A program made the translations under genes and the position numbers. From Commensalibacter intestini A911 (GTDB lineage: Bacteria > Pseudomonadota > Alphaproteobacteria > Acetobacterales > Acetobacteraceae), in the NCBI RefSeq assembly GCF_000231445.1, contig NZ_AGFR01000007.1, positions 124,001-188,000 on the forward strand: a stretch of 64,000 nucleotides of DNA, in the 5' to 3' direction. Under the pieces are notes generated by a model. That model saw nothing but the letters and a program-made list of their open reading frames with translations. It was not told the origin of the DNA and ran no database searches. Within the stretch, counting starts at the first letter, position 1. The number at the start of each line of letters is the position of its first letter. Shown here one piece after another: positions 1 to 10,049 of this stretch.

Positions 1-57
1 TCGCAACTTCTTGCAAAGCAGAGTTAGAAGAAATATGTAATAGTGTATCCGTGCTCA
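1..57 (-). CDS. 5' end of a divergent gene, possibly hemC (partial)
   Basis: On the minus strand an ATG at 57 opens a frame that runs off the left edge and begins MSTDTLLHISSNSALQEVA. It is divergent from tsaD. In many alphaproteobacteria the gene divergent from tsaD is hemC (hydroxymethylbilane synthase), and its core motif would lie beyond the visible part. The identity therefore rests on synteny alone. I see no strong ribosome binding site, so even the start is tentative. Confidence 0.3.
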
Positions 58-117
58 TTTCAGATGTACTTTATTCTTTGATAGTGACTGTTTTTTAACT
101 TAAAGAAATGCTTTATT

Positions 118-1218
118 ATGCCATCCATACACCAAAGTGACATAAAAACAAATAAGAACCTGACAATTCTATCGATAGAATCTTCGTGTGATGATACTGC
201 ATGTGCCTTGGTTCGATACGATGGAACGGTGCTTGCAGAACAAATTTACTCTCAAAAAGAACATATTCAATTTGGTGGTGTCGTCCCCGAAATTGCTGCC
301 AGAGCTCACCTTTCTCACTTATCCGCGTTAGTGCAAAAAACATTAGCACAAGCACAAATTGACTGGAAAGAGATTGATGCTATTGCTGCAACTTGTGGCC
401 CAGGACTAATTGGTGGCGTTATCGTCGGTAGCAGCTTTGCCAAAGGACTGGCTTTAGCTCAGAACTTGCCTTTTATTGGCATCAATCATATTGAAGCCCA
501 TGCGTTAACCGTTCGAATCCCCAATATCTCACCTTTACAAGTAAATTTCCCATATCTCTTATTCCTTACTTCTGGTGGACATTGCCAATGTATTAACGTT
601 ACCAATATTGGCGAATATCAACGCCTTGGTGGAACCATTGATGATGCCACTGGGGAGGCATTTGATAAAGTTGCTAAAATGTTAGGGCTTTCTTGGCCTG
701 GTGGCCCTGCCCTAGAAGCTTTGGCAAAAGAAGGCGATGAAAACACGTTTACCCTTCCTCGACCTCTTTACGGTAGACCTGGATGTGATTTTTCTTTTTC
801 AGGATTAAAAACAGCAGTTGCAAACTTACTGACCGACTATGAAACAACAGATGTCTTACCCAGACAATTTGCTGCTGACGTTGCTGCTAGCTTTCAAAAA
901 GCAATTACCACCGCAATCATCAATCGCTTAGAAAATGCAATTAAACTAGCTCCGAACAGCACATTACTCGCCACCGCTGGTGGGGTTGCAGCCAATCAAT
1001 ATCTCAGAAAACATCTACTGGCCTTAGCGGAAAAATATAACCTTCCCTTTATTGCACCACCAATGAAATATTGTACAGATAACGCAGTTATGATCGGTTG
1101 GGCAGCAATTGAAATATTGCATCAGGCCAGTAAACACCATAAACTCATGAATGATATTTCAATGTTGCCTCGTCCGCGTTGGCCTTTATCGGAAATGTCT
1201 CAACGGTTTGACGTATAA
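118..1218 (+). CDS. tsaD: tRNA N6-adenosine threonylcarbamoyltransferase TsaD
   Basis: TsaD (formerly Gcp) transfers the threonylcarbamoyl group from TC-AMP to A37 of tRNAs that read ANN codons, acting in the cytoplasm with TsaB and TsaE. The 366-residue product begins its ASKHA-type fold with ILSIESSCDDTACALV near residue 17. It carries the metal-binding HIEAH motif near residue 124, the glycine-rich FLTSGGHCQ segment, and the late GGVAAN and DNAVMIGWA motifs. It is slightly longer than the usual ~340 residues because of short N- and C-terminal extensions; the C-terminal PRPRWPL segment is common in alphaproteobacteria. gpsA starts 10 bases downstream, so the two are probably co-transcribed. 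Identification is firm. Confidence 0.97.
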   Translation: MPSIHQSDIKTNKNLTILSIESSCDDTACALVRYDGTVLAEQIYSQKEHIQFGGVVPEIAARAHLSHLSALVQKTLAQAQIDWKEIDAIAATCGPGLIGGVIVGSSFAKGLALAQNLPFIGINHIEAHALTVRIPNISPLQVNFPYLLFLTSGGHCQCINVTNIGEYQRLGGTIDDATGEAFDKVAKMLGLSWPGGPALEALAKEGDENTFTLPRPLYGRPGCDFSFSGLKTAVANLLTDYETTDVLPRQFAADVAASFQKAITTAIINRLENAIKLAPNSTLLATAGGVAANQYLRKHLLALAEKYNLPFIAPPMKYCTDNAVMIGWAAIEILHQASKHHKLMNDISMLPRPRWPLSEMSQRFDV

Positions 1219-1228
1219 AGGATAAACA

Positions 1229-2188
1229 ATGTCCATGAATGTTGCTGTTATTGGTGCTGGTGCATGGGGAATAGCCCTTTCCCTACAAATGGCCAGAACT
1301 GGTGCCAATGTCTATTTATGGAGCCGTAAAGAGTTACCTAATCCAACCAATCGCACGTTATCTCGTCTTGATTGCGTTCCTCTTCCAGAAACGATTACGG
1401 TTAGCAATCAGTTTCCCACACAAGCCGATATTACTTTTCTGACTGTTCCATTGCAACATATGCGCTCTATTCTACCACATGTTTCTGGAAACTCTCCTTT
1501 GATTGCTTGTTGTAAAGGCGTCGAAACAACAAGCCTTAAATTTCCCTTAGAAATCTTAGAAGAATTTTATCCGCAACGAGAACATGGTGCTTTATCAGGC
1601 CCTAATTTTGCACACGAAGTAGCCAAAGGATACCCAACCGCCAGCGTCATTGCCTCAAAACATCCAGAACTTGCTCAAGAATGGGCAAACAAACTTTCAA
1701 CCTCTACTTTCCGCCTCTATGCCAATCATGATCCGATTGGTGTTGAAATTGGAGGTGCTGCTAAAAATGTATTTGCCATTGCTGCTGGACTTGCCATGGG
1801 TGCTGGACTTGGGGAGAATGCTAGAGCCTCTATTATTACACGTGGCATTGCAGAACTCTCTCGCCTCAGTATTGGATTAGGCGGAGAACCGATGACCTTA
1901 TCAGGATTGGCGGGTGTTGGAGATATGATCCTAACCTGCACAGGACAAGGATCACGAAACTACTCCTTAGGTGTTGAACTGGGGCAAGGCAAGAAACTCC
2001 AAGAGATTCTTGCGCAACGCACCACCGTCGCCGAAGGGGTTACAACTGCCCCAGCACTTTTAAAAAGAGCTAAGCAACATCACGTCAATACGCCTATTAT
2101 TGAAGCAGTTACCCATATCTTAAATGAAGAAATCACCGTTCAGACTGCTCAAAATATTTTAATGTCTAGACCTTTGGGCAATGAGTGA
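1229..2188 (+). CDS. gpsA: NAD(P)-dependent glycerol-3-phosphate dehydrogenase GpsA
   Basis: GpsA reduces dihydroxyacetone phosphate to sn-glycerol-3-phosphate, the backbone for phospholipid synthesis, in the cytoplasm. The 319-residue product opens with the Rossmann nucleotide-binding motif GAGAWGIAL (residues 10-18). It contains the substrate-loop region SGPNFAHEVA and the catalytic lysine K179 within GGAAKNVFA, followed by the GLAGVGDMILTCTG helix-rich domain. Length and motifs are normal for the family. An AAGGA-like ribosome binding site lies just before the ATG. It sits immediately behind tsaD, a gene pair often conserved in alphaproteobacteria. Confidence 0.97.
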   Translation: MSMNVAVIGAGAWGIALSLQMARTGANVYLWSRKELPNPTNRTLSRLDCVPLPETITVSNQFPTQADITFLTVPLQHMRSILPHVSGNSPLIACCKGVETTSLKFPLEILEEFYPQREHGALSGPNFAHEVAKGYPTASVIASKHPELAQEWANKLSTSTFRLYANHDPIGVEIGGAAKNVFAIAAGLAMGAGLGENARASIITRGIAELSRLSIGLGGEPMTLSGLAGVGDMILTCTGQGSRNYSLGVELGQGKKLQEILAQRTTVAEGVTTAPALLKRAKQHHVNTPIIEAVTHILNEEITVQTAQNILMSRPLGNE

Positions 2189-2238
2189 TACTCTACACGC
2201 TATTAAAACCAGTATATTTGACTTACTAAGGAATACAA

Positions 2239-2730
2239 ATGCCCGACAAAACTATTTATGATTTTGACCTTCCGATGCCATCAGGGGAAGCAATCAGTTT
2301 AAATAACTATCGTGGTAAACCTTTATTAATTGTTAATACGGCTTCGCATTGTAAATTTACCCCACAATATGAAGAAATACAGGATTTATGGGAGTTATAT
2401 CGCCATTGGGGATTAACGATTATTGCTATTCCTTCTGGAGATTTTGGAGAACAAGAGTTTAAAAGCAATGAAGAAATCAATCATTTTTGTAGTAAGCGTT
2501 ACAATATTAGCTTTATTTTGGCCCAAAAAAGCCATGTAAAAGGTAAAAATGCTATTCCTTTATTCCAATGGTTATCCGAGCAAGGCGGTTTTTTTGGGCG
2601 TCCTCGTTGGAATTTTTATAAATATGTTTTGAACCGCCAAGGAAAATTATATAAAACCTTTTCAAGTATAACACGTCCTTCTTCCACACGATTTGTCGAT
2701 GCGATAGAAAGAATTTGTTATGATTTTTAA
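2239..2730 (+). CDS. Glutathione peroxidase family protein
   Basis: Thiol peroxidase of the glutathione peroxidase family, expected to reduce H2O2 or lipid hydroperoxides in the cytoplasm. The 163-residue protein has the family start (NYRGKPLLIVNTASHC) with the peroxidatic cysteine at C38 followed by the signature FTPQYEE. The conserved WNFYKYVLNRQGK block lies near the C terminus. The usual second motif FPCNQFGxQEP is altered to IPSGDFGEQEF, so it lacks the NQF residues and the resolving cysteine usually found in this stretch. C64-type resolution is therefore unlikely and the reductant is uncertain. It lies 50 bases after gpsA on the same strand. Confidence 0.88.
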   Translation: MPDKTIYDFDLPMPSGEAISLNNYRGKPLLIVNTASHCKFTPQYEEIQDLWELYRHWGLTIIAIPSGDFGEQEFKSNEEINHFCSKRYNISFILAQKSHVKGKNAIPLFQWLSEQGGFFGRPRWNFYKYVLNRQGKLYKTFSSITRPSSTRFVDAIERICYDF

Positions 2731-2782
2731 AAATAAATTCATATAAACTAAATCCTTTATACGTGCTTTCTTTAGGGTAACG

Positions 2783-4336
2783 ATGTTCAAAAATATTTTA
2801 ACCGTAGGCAGCTGGACAATGCTCAGCCGCCTGCTTGGGTTGGTCAGAGATCAATTGCTGGCTGCTTTTTTAGGTGCAGGTTCCTTACAAGACGCATATC
2901 AAGTCGCTTTCCGCCTACCGAATATGTTCAGACGTTTATTTGGTGAAGGCGCATTTAATGCAGCCTTTGTTCCTTTATTTACTACGACACTCACAAAAAA
3001 AAGCTCACAAGAAGCACAACGTTTTGCGAATGAAGCATTCAGCGTTTTAATTACGATATTAGTTATTATTACCCTATTAGCTGAAATCTTTATGCCACAA
3101 ATTGTCATGGTGATTGCACCTGGTTTTACCGTTGACAAAGCACGTTACCAAGAAGCCATTATTCTAAGCCGTATTACCTTTCCATATATGGTTATGATCT
3201 GTGCAGCAGCTTTGGTTGCAGGAGTATTAAATAGTTTACATCGTTTCGGCATTGCAGCTGCAGCTTATGTTAGCTTTAATGTCGTTGGTATTGCTGCTCT
3301 TTTATGGCTAACCCCTTTTATGCCCAATGCTGCTTGGGCTGCGGCTTGGGGGGTTACGATCTCTGGCGTTATACAATTAGGTATTTTACTATTTGCGGCT
3401 TGGCGAGCAGGTATCCGCATTAAATTTTGCATCCCAAAATTAACCGAGAACATTCGTTTATTATTTAAAAAAATGGCTCCAGGGATTGTAGGCAGTGGAA
3501 TCACTCAAATTAACCTAACCGTTGATACGATTATTGCAACACTACTACCAACAGGCAGCGTATCCGTCATGTATTTTGCGGATCGTATTAATCAACTCCC
3601 TCTGGGTGTATTAGGGGCTGCTGCTGGAACGACACTTTTACCAATTTTAACCAAAGCACTTCATAAAGATGATCCTAATGCTGCTTTTGAAGCACAAAAT
3701 AAGGCCATTGATTATTCTTTACTATTAACATTACCTGCCGCTTTTGGCTTATTCAGTATTGCAATCCCTATCATTTCAACATTATTTGGACATGGGGAAT
3801 TTACCATTAAAGATGTCTATGCTTCTGCTCAATCTTTGCAGATGTATACCATTGGACTACCCGCCTTCGTATTAATCAAAGTTCTATCTCCAGGTTTTTT
3901 TGCCAGAGGTGATACATCAACCCCCGTTAAAATCGGGATGTTTACGATTTTACTTAATTTTGTTCTTAACTTGCTCTTTATGAAACCTCTTGCTCATATG
4001 GGGCCACCATTAGCCAGCAGTTTAGCCGCAATAACTAATGTTATTTTACTTGCCGTCATTCTACGAAAAAGAAATGCATTAGCCTTACCTGCACCTTTAA
4101 TTAAACGAATCGTATTGATGACTGGTGCATCTATGATCATGTGCTTAACCCTTATCGGAGTCATGCACTTATTTTTCTTAGAAATCTCAGAAAAAAACAT
4201 TTTCTATCGTTTATATTGTTTGATTCTATTGACCTCTTTGGGTGGATTATTATACGGTATATTATTACATGTTTTCCGAGTCATCGACTTAGGTCAGTTT
4301 TTTATTAGACTCAAAAAGAAAATATTAAAAAAATAA
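2783..4336 (+). CDS. murJ: Lipid II flippase MurJ
   Basis: MurJ (MviN) moves lipid II across the inner membrane for peptidoglycan synthesis. The 517-residue protein is almost wholly hydrophobic, consistent with about 14 transmembrane helices. It starts with the family signature ILTVGSWTMLSRLLGLVRDQ, followed by FRLPNMFRRLFGEGAFNAAF. Further MurJ segments are INQLPLGVLGAAAGT and LSPGFFARGDTSTPVKIG. Length is normal for the MATE-like MurJ family. It is downstream of the peroxidase gene and upstream of mutS, all on the plus strand; murJ beside mutS or glnD is frequently seen in alphaproteobacteria. Confidence 0.96.
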   Translation: MFKNILTVGSWTMLSRLLGLVRDQLLAAFLGAGSLQDAYQVAFRLPNMFRRLFGEGAFNAAFVPLFTTTLTKKSSQEAQRFANEAFSVLITILVIITLLAEIFMPQIVMVIAPGFTVDKARYQEAIILSRITFPYMVMICAAALVAGVLNSLHRFGIAAAAYVSFNVVGIAALLWLTPFMPNAAWAAAWGVTISGVIQLGILLFAAWRAGIRIKFCIPKLTENIRLLFKKMAPGIVGSGITQINLTVDTIIATLLPTGSVSVMYFADRINQLPLGVLGAAAGTTLLPILTKALHKDDPNAAFEAQNKAIDYSLLLTLPAAFGLFSIAIPIISTLFGHGEFTIKDVYASAQSLQMYTIGLPAFVLIKVLSPGFFARGDTSTPVKIGMFTILLNFVLNLLFMKPLAHMGPPLASSLAAITNVILLAVILRKRNALALPAPLIKRIVLMTGASMIMCLTLIGVMHLFFLEISEKNIFYRLYCLILLTSLGGLLYGILLHVFRVIDLGQFFIRLKKKILKK

Positions 4337-4417
4337 TATTATAAAATGTAATTAATCATATTCAATTACTCTGTATTTTAAATGGTTGAAGATTATTACT
4401 GAGCTAAATGAGTTACC

Positions 4418-7039
4418 ATGACAATTCCTTCTTCGACAGGTGCCACTCCTGTAATGGCACAATGGTTTTCATTAAAAGATCAATTTCCTGATGCGCTTCT
4501 TTTTTTTCGCATGGGTGATTTTTTTGAGTTATTTTTTAACGATGCCGAAGCTGCTGCAAATGCTTTGGACATCGCATTAACGGCTAGAGGAAACCATGGG
4601 GGGCAACCTATCCCAATGTGTGGGGTGCCTGTTGGTACTGCATCAAATTATTTAGCACGTTTAATTAAAAAAGGCTTTAAAGTTGCTGTTGCAGAACAAA
4701 CCGAAAGTCCTGCAAATCGACCAAAAGGGCAAAAAGGCCCGTTATCTAGAGATGTTGTTCGTCTAATTACACCTGGCACCTTAACTGAAGATGAGCTATT
4801 ACAAGCTGGGCAAGAAAACTACGTTTTATCCATTGTTTTTTCGGCAAAACATAAAACTACAAAATTAGGCGTTGCATGGATTGATATCTCAACGGGTTTT
4901 TTTGAAACGAGTTCAATTAACAGCTCTAAATTAAATGATTTATTAGGTCGCATTAATCCTTCAGAAATTATATGTTCCAAAGATATTCAACTGAATGATT
5001 ACGAGAACCGTCGCACTATTCTTCGTGATACACATACCCTTAAAACTGCTGAAAAAGAACTGTCCAGCTTATTTAATGTCAATACATTTGATGCCTTAGG
5101 TAATTTCAACGACGAAGAAATTATCGCCGGTTATGAGCTTGTGCACTATATTCAAAAAACACAGGCTGGCAAACTTCCTCAACTCTCTCGGCCTCAATCT
5201 CAACAATATGAAACAATTCTAGCGATTGATCCTGCCACCAGAAACAGTTTAGATATTTTACAAAATAGCGATGGTGATCAAAAATTTACGTTATTTTCCA
5301 GCGTATCATATACCGTGACCGCCCCTGGTGCGCGAATGTTAGCCAATTGGCTTGCCGCTCCTTTAACGCAAATTAAATATATCCAAACGCGACAAGAAGG
5401 ATGGATATATTTACAACAAGATGCCCTACTCTTAACGACACTCCGTAAAACGTTAAAAGGTGCACCAGATATTGCTCGTGCGCTTAGCAGGCTTTCATTA
5501 GGCAGAGGGCAACCCAGAGATTTAGCTTCTATTCGGAATGGACTGGAAATCGGACGCAATATTGCAGAAGTCCTTAAACAATTTGAAAAAGAAACAGGGC
5601 GCTCTTGCTCCTTAATTCAAAATACGTCTGAATATCTTTTATATGGCGAAGAATTATTACTCAGTCTTCGTGCTGCATTAGAAGAAAACCCGCCTTTAAA
5701 ACTTGAAGAAGGGTTTATTATCAAAGCTGGTTATAATGATGAACTGGATGCTTATCGTCGCCTGAGAGATAATAGCCGTCAAGTCATTGCAAGTTTACAA
5801 GAAGATTATAAAAATAAATATAATATCAGCACCCTAAAAATTAAACACCATACGCAACTTGGACATATTATCGAAGTTAGCAATACAGCTGGTAATAAAA
5901 TTCAAAATCATCCAGATTTAATCTTAAGGCAAGGAACTGCTAATCTTTCTCGTTTTACCACTATAGAACTCAATGAACTGAGTGGAAAAATATTAGAGGC
6001 CAATACCTTAGCTGCTGAAAAAGAAAAACAGCTCTTTACAGAGCTTATTCATAAAACATTACAAGAAAGCACTCTCCCTTTATTAGCAAAATCAATTGCC
6101 ATTATCGATGTCTTGCAATCTTGTGCGACTTTGTATTCAAAACATCATTGGTGTATTCCAACTTTGACCGATGATACTAGCTTTGAACTGATCAACTGTA
6201 GACACCCTGTTGTTGAGGCGGCCTTACAACATAAAACAACATTTACCCCTAACTCATGTAATTTATCAAAAAATAATAAAATCATGCTGTTAACAGGGCC
6301 AAATATGGCAGGAAAATCAACGTTCCTGCGCCAAGTTGCCTTAAGTGTTATTTTGGCACAAGCTGGGCTTCCTGTTCCTGCTTCAGAAGCAAAAATTGGT
6401 ATTGTTGACCATCTATTTTCCCGAGTGGGAGCTTCTGATGATTTAGCACATGGACGTTCAACTTTTATGGTTGAAATGACTGAATCTGCCTCAATTTTAA
6501 ATCAAGCAGGCCCTAGATCCTTAGTCGTTATTGATGAAATCGGACGAGGTACTTCCACACTTGACGGAATGGCCATTGCATGGTCAATGCTAGAAACATT
6601 ACATAATACTATTCAATGCCGAACTATTTTTGCCACCCATTTCCATGAACTTGTACAATCAACACAACATTTGAAATCCTGCAAACCTTTTACAATGAAG
6701 GTTCAAGAATGGAAAGGCAGCATTATATTTCAATATGAAGTTATTCCAGGGGCCGCAGAGCATAGTTGGGGTATTCATGTTGCACAACTCGCAGGCGTTC
6801 CTTTGCCGACATTAAAAAGAGCCCAGCAACTTTTACAAAATCTAGAAACACAATATAATGATCCACAAATTACGCTCCCTTTATCATCTCCTTTCATTGA
6901 ACAAACACCCACAAATCAATCACTACCTTATCAATATGAAGAAATTACAGAGATTTTAAAAATGATTGACCCTGATGAATTAACACCTAAAAAATCGTTA
7001 AATATTCTTTATAAACTTAAAAAGCTTATTGATAAATAA
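4418..7039 (+). CDS. mutS: DNA mismatch repair protein MutS
   Basis: MutS recognises mismatches and small loops and starts methyl-independent or methyl-directed repair together with MutL. The 873-residue product has the mismatch-contacting Phe-x-Glu motif at F35-F36-E37 inside FRMGDFFELFF. The connector, lever and clamp regions follow. The ATPase domain has Walker A GPNMAGKST at residues 627-635, Walker B VVIDEIGRGTSTLDG and the ATHFHEL loop. The C-terminal dimerisation region is present. All functional residues I can check are intact, so mismatch repair should be active. The next gene downstream is glnD. Confidence 0.98.
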   Translation: MTIPSSTGATPVMAQWFSLKDQFPDALLFFRMGDFFELFFNDAEAAANALDIALTARGNHGGQPIPMCGVPVGTASNYLARLIKKGFKVAVAEQTESPANRPKGQKGPLSRDVVRLITPGTLTEDELLQAGQENYVLSIVFSAKHKTTKLGVAWIDISTGFFETSSINSSKLNDLLGRINPSEIICSKDIQLNDYENRRTILRDTHTLKTAEKELSSLFNVNTFDALGNFNDEEIIAGYELVHYIQKTQAGKLPQLSRPQSQQYETILAIDPATRNSLDILQNSDGDQKFTLFSSVSYTVTAPGARMLANWLAAPLTQIKYIQTRQEGWIYLQQDALLLTTLRKTLKGAPDIARALSRLSLGRGQPRDLASIRNGLEIGRNIAEVLKQFEKETGRSCSLIQNTSEYLLYGEELLLSLRAALEENPPLKLEEGFIIKAGYNDELDAYRRLRDNSRQVIASLQEDYKNKYNISTLKIKHHTQLGHIIEVSNTAGNKIQNHPDLILRQGTANLSRFTTIELNELSGKILEANTLAAEKEKQLFTELIHKTLQESTLPLLAKSIAIIDVLQSCATLYSKHHWCIPTLTDDTSFELINCRHPVVEAALQHKTTFTPNSCNLSKNNKIMLLTGPNMAGKSTFLRQVALSVILAQAGLPVPASEAKIGIVDHLFSRVGASDDLAHGRSTFMVEMTESASILNQAGPRSLVVIDEIGRGTSTLDGMAIAWSMLETLHNTIQCRTIFATHFHELVQSTQHLKSCKPFTMKVQEWKGSIIFQYEVIPGAAEHSWGIHVAQLAGVPLPTLKRAQQLLQNLETQYNDPQITLPLSSPFIEQTPTNQSLPYQYEEITEILKMIDPDELTPKKSLNILYKLKKLIDK

Positions 7040-7110
7040 ACATATCTTCTTAAATATAGACTACGGATATTTTATTAATTTTTATTAAATTCTACTAACT
7101 GGTTAAAAAA

Positions 7111-10038
7111 TTGAAGCATCCTATTACTGATTTCTCTCCTGATCCTATAAAAGCCACGGAAATGTTACGAGAACATATCCGCTCTGCCTTTCGTGAAAAT
7201 CCCAACGTATCAAGAAATGAATTGCTTCAAATTTTTCGTCGACATTTAGGACGTATTCAAACCCAAGTTCGTACTGAATTTGAAGTAAACAGACTCTCTG
7301 GATTACAAGCCAGCAAACAACTAACCTCGTTTGTCGATGGTTTAATGAGCATTCTTTTTGAACTGATTTATAACAAACTATTAAGCTCTGATAATCCAAA
7401 GAACTTTATTACGTTAATTGCAACAGGCGGATACGGCCGTAAATGCTTGGCCCCTTTCAGTGATTTAGACCTATTATTTTTAACCCCTGAAAACCCATCT
7501 AAAGAATTATTAGATACTATTGAACAGCATCTATATTTCCTATGGGATTTAGGAATAAAAATTGGTCATGCCATACGCTCTGTTCCACAATGTTTAATTA
7601 CAGCCAAGGAAGATATCACCGTTTTAACCGCCTTGCTTGATGTCAGGTTACTAAGTGGACATCAAGATTTATTTAATAATTTTATCGATAAATTCAAAGA
7701 ATTATGCGAGGACATTGGTGCCCCACGTTATATCTTAGAAAAAAGCAAAGAGCGTGAAGCTCGCCATAAAAAATTTGGGGATACCCCTTATCTAGTAGAG
7801 CCGAATATCAAAGAAGGTAAAGGCGGCCTTCGTGATTTACAAACCATCTATTGGGAGTATCGCTTTACGTTAGGATTTGACCAATTCTCTGATTTTATAA
7901 CACCTAAAATTCGTGAGTTAGAATTACTAACAGAGCAAGAAATTCTACGCCTACAAAGAGCACATAACTTTTTGTGGACGGTTAGATTTCAGCTACACTA
8001 TATTTCAGGGAGAGCAGAAGATCGTTTAACGTTTGATATGCAACCTGTTGTCGGCGGTCGTATAGGGTATACAAAGCACGGCCAACAAGTCGGCGTTGAA
8101 CGCTTTATGCGTCATTATTTCTTAACCGCAAGAGAAGTAATGCGTTTAACTCATGTAATTGAATCCGCACTAACGCTTTATACTCAAAAAGTAAAAATCA
8201 ATAAGTACGAAGCTAGTAAATTTATTCCAAATACAGGTTACACCTTACTAGATGGAAAAATTTTACCAACAGCAGATATTTCCTTTGCAAAAGACCCTAT
8301 CGAAATGATGCGCCTTTTGAAACTCGCTCAAACACAAAAGCGAGCTATTCATCCACTAGCTGTGCATCAACTCATTCGATGGGAACGTAAGGCTGCCATT
8401 TTACGAGGGGACGGTGAAGCTTCTCGTATTTTCCTTGATCTTTTATGTGATACCCCCACACATTTATCTCCTAAAGCACGATATCGGTTACTTCATAATA
8501 AAGATCAAAAAGAAGATAGGGCTCCTCTAATTCTTCCTCCACCAGAGGAAAAATATAATGTAAACTGGTTGCATATTTTAAATGAAACTGGAATTTTAGG
8601 ACAGTTTATGCCTGAATGGCGAAGAATGGTAGGACAAATGCAATTTGATACCTATCATATCTTTACCGTTGATCAGCATAGTATAGAGGCTGTTAAATTA
8701 CTGGCATTACTAGAGGCCGGTTATTATCAAGACGACCTACAATTTGCACATAAATTATTACAAGGCATTCAATCTAAAAAAGCCTTATATATGGCAACTT
8801 TATTGCATGATATGGGCAAAGGTAGAGGTGGCGACCACTCAGAGGTTGGCTCTGAAATGGCGATTACCATTTGCTCTCGCCTTAATATGTCTGCTGAAGA
8901 AACAGATACAATCTCTTGGTTAATTTTACATCACTTACTTCTAAGCCACACTGCTTTCCAACGCGATATTGATGATCCGAAAACAATCCTTGACCTTGTA
9001 GATACTATTCAATCTCCAGAACGCTTAAGATTATTATTCTTGCTCACCGTTTCAGATATGCGTGCCGTCAATAAAAAAGTTTGGAACGCTTGGAAAGCAA
9101 CTTTATTAACCGAGCTTTATAATCGTGTTTCTGAAGTTTTAGAAGGTAGCTTAGCCACTCAAGAAAGAGATACACGTGTATATCGCGTTAAAAAACATCT
9201 GACACAACAATTCTCTACGCAAAATATTACAAACCAAGATGTCGAATTCTTTATGGGTCTAGGATATGCAAGCTATTGGTTATCTTTTGACGAAAATACA
9301 CATATGCGTCATGCACGCTTGATTACTGATGCTCATAAAACCGAAGCACCTTTAACTATTCGCACCTATCCTTTACCTGATCGTGGTGTTACAGAAGTAA
9401 CAGTTTATGCTGGTGATCATCCTGGATTATTCTCAAAAATCTCTGGAGCATTAGCCGTTGCTGGTGCATCTATTGTTGATGCACGCATTCATACACTCAC
9501 CAATGGGATGGTCTTGGATACATTTTGGATACAAGATGCAGCACAAGATGTATTCGATGATCCTCATCGTTTAGAACGCATTATTGAGCTTATTAACACT
9601 GCCTTAGCAGGGACAGTAGATATTGAAAAACGCCTGCAAGAATGTAACCGTCATATGTTATATGGTCGTCGCATGCGTGCTATTCATGTTCCTCCACGGG
9701 TTGTGATCGATAATCAAGCCTCTAATGGGTTTACCGTCATTGAGGTTAATGGACGCGATCGTATCGGATTGCTTTACGATGTGACCAAAACAATCAAAGA
9801 GCAAAAATTACAAATTAGCTCTGCACATATTACGACTTATGGTATTCGTGCGGTTGATGTCTTCTATGTCAAAGACGTCTTTGGGCTAAAAGTGCAAGAT
9901 CGAAAAAGGCTATCCATTGTTCGTGAGGCTATCCTCAAAGTATTAGAAGAGGTCGAAGAAAATATTACGGGAATTCAACCCAATAGCACGGCTTCTATCG
10001 TTCAAATGGAAGTGACGCCTCCAAAAGAAGAGGAATAG
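7111..10038 (+). CDS. glnD: Bifunctional PII uridylyltransferase/uridylyl-removing enzyme GlnD
   Basis: GlnD senses glutamine and adds UMP to, or removes it from, the PII proteins GlnB/GlnK, thereby controlling nitrogen assimilation. The 975-residue product has the nucleotidyltransferase motif GGYGRKCLAPFSDLDLLF near residues 106-123. The GlnE/GlnD linker follows, then an HD phosphohydrolase domain (LLHDMGKGRGGDHSEVG near 565) and two C-terminal ACT domains near 762 and 873. The frame begins with TTG at 7111. The first in-frame ATG is codon 18, and neither has a good ribosome binding site, so the exact start is unsure. A short convergent hairpin follows the stop. Confidence 0.96.
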   Translation: MKHPITDFSPDPIKATEMLREHIRSAFRENPNVSRNELLQIFRRHLGRIQTQVRTEFEVNRLSGLQASKQLTSFVDGLMSILFELIYNKLLSSDNPKNFITLIATGGYGRKCLAPFSDLDLLFLTPENPSKELLDTIEQHLYFLWDLGIKIGHAIRSVPQCLITAKEDITVLTALLDVRLLSGHQDLFNNFIDKFKELCEDIGAPRYILEKSKEREARHKKFGDTPYLVEPNIKEGKGGLRDLQTIYWEYRFTLGFDQFSDFITPKIRELELLTEQEILRLQRAHNFLWTVRFQLHYISGRAEDRLTFDMQPVVGGRIGYTKHGQQVGVERFMRHYFLTAREVMRLTHVIESALTLYTQKVKINKYEASKFIPNTGYTLLDGKILPTADISFAKDPIEMMRLLKLAQTQKRAIHPLAVHQLIRWERKAAILRGDGEASRIFLDLLCDTPTHLSPKARYRLLHNKDQKEDRAPLILPPPEEKYNVNWLHILNETGILGQFMPEWRRMVGQMQFDTYHIFTVDQHSIEAVKLLALLEAGYYQDDLQFAHKLLQGIQSKKALYMATLLHDMGKGRGGDHSEVGSEMAITICSRLNMSAEETDTISWLILHHLLLSHTAFQRDIDDPKTILDLVDTIQSPERLRLLFLLTVSDMRAVNKKVWNAWKATLLTELYNRVSEVLEGSLATQERDTRVYRVKKHLTQQFSTQNITNQDVEFFMGLGYASYWLSFDENTHMRHARLITDAHKTEAPLTIRTYPLPDRGVTEVTVYAGDHPGLFSKISGALAVAGASIVDARIHTLTNGMVLDTFWIQDAAQDVFDDPHRLERIIELINTALAGTVDIEKRLQECNRHMLYGRRMRAIHVPPRVVIDNQASNGFTVIEVNGRDRIGLLYDVTKTIKEQKLQISSAHITTYGIRAVDVFYVKDVFGLKVQDRKRLSIVREAILKVLEEVEENITGIQPNSTASIVQMEVTPPKEEE

Positions 10039-10048
10039 TCCCCTCTTC
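10027..10048. terminator. Short hairpin between convergent genes
   Basis: A 7-bp stem (gaagagg / cctcttc, loop of 8) covers the glnD stop codon and the gap to the convergent TPR gene. There is no clear T-run on either side, so function as a terminator is uncertain. Confidence 0.35.
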
Positions 10049-10049
10049 A

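Noticed and set aside
508-525. GTTCGAATCC string that looks like a tRNA T-arm
   Set aside because: It lies inside intact tsaD coding sequence, and no acceptor or anticodon stem can be formed around it.
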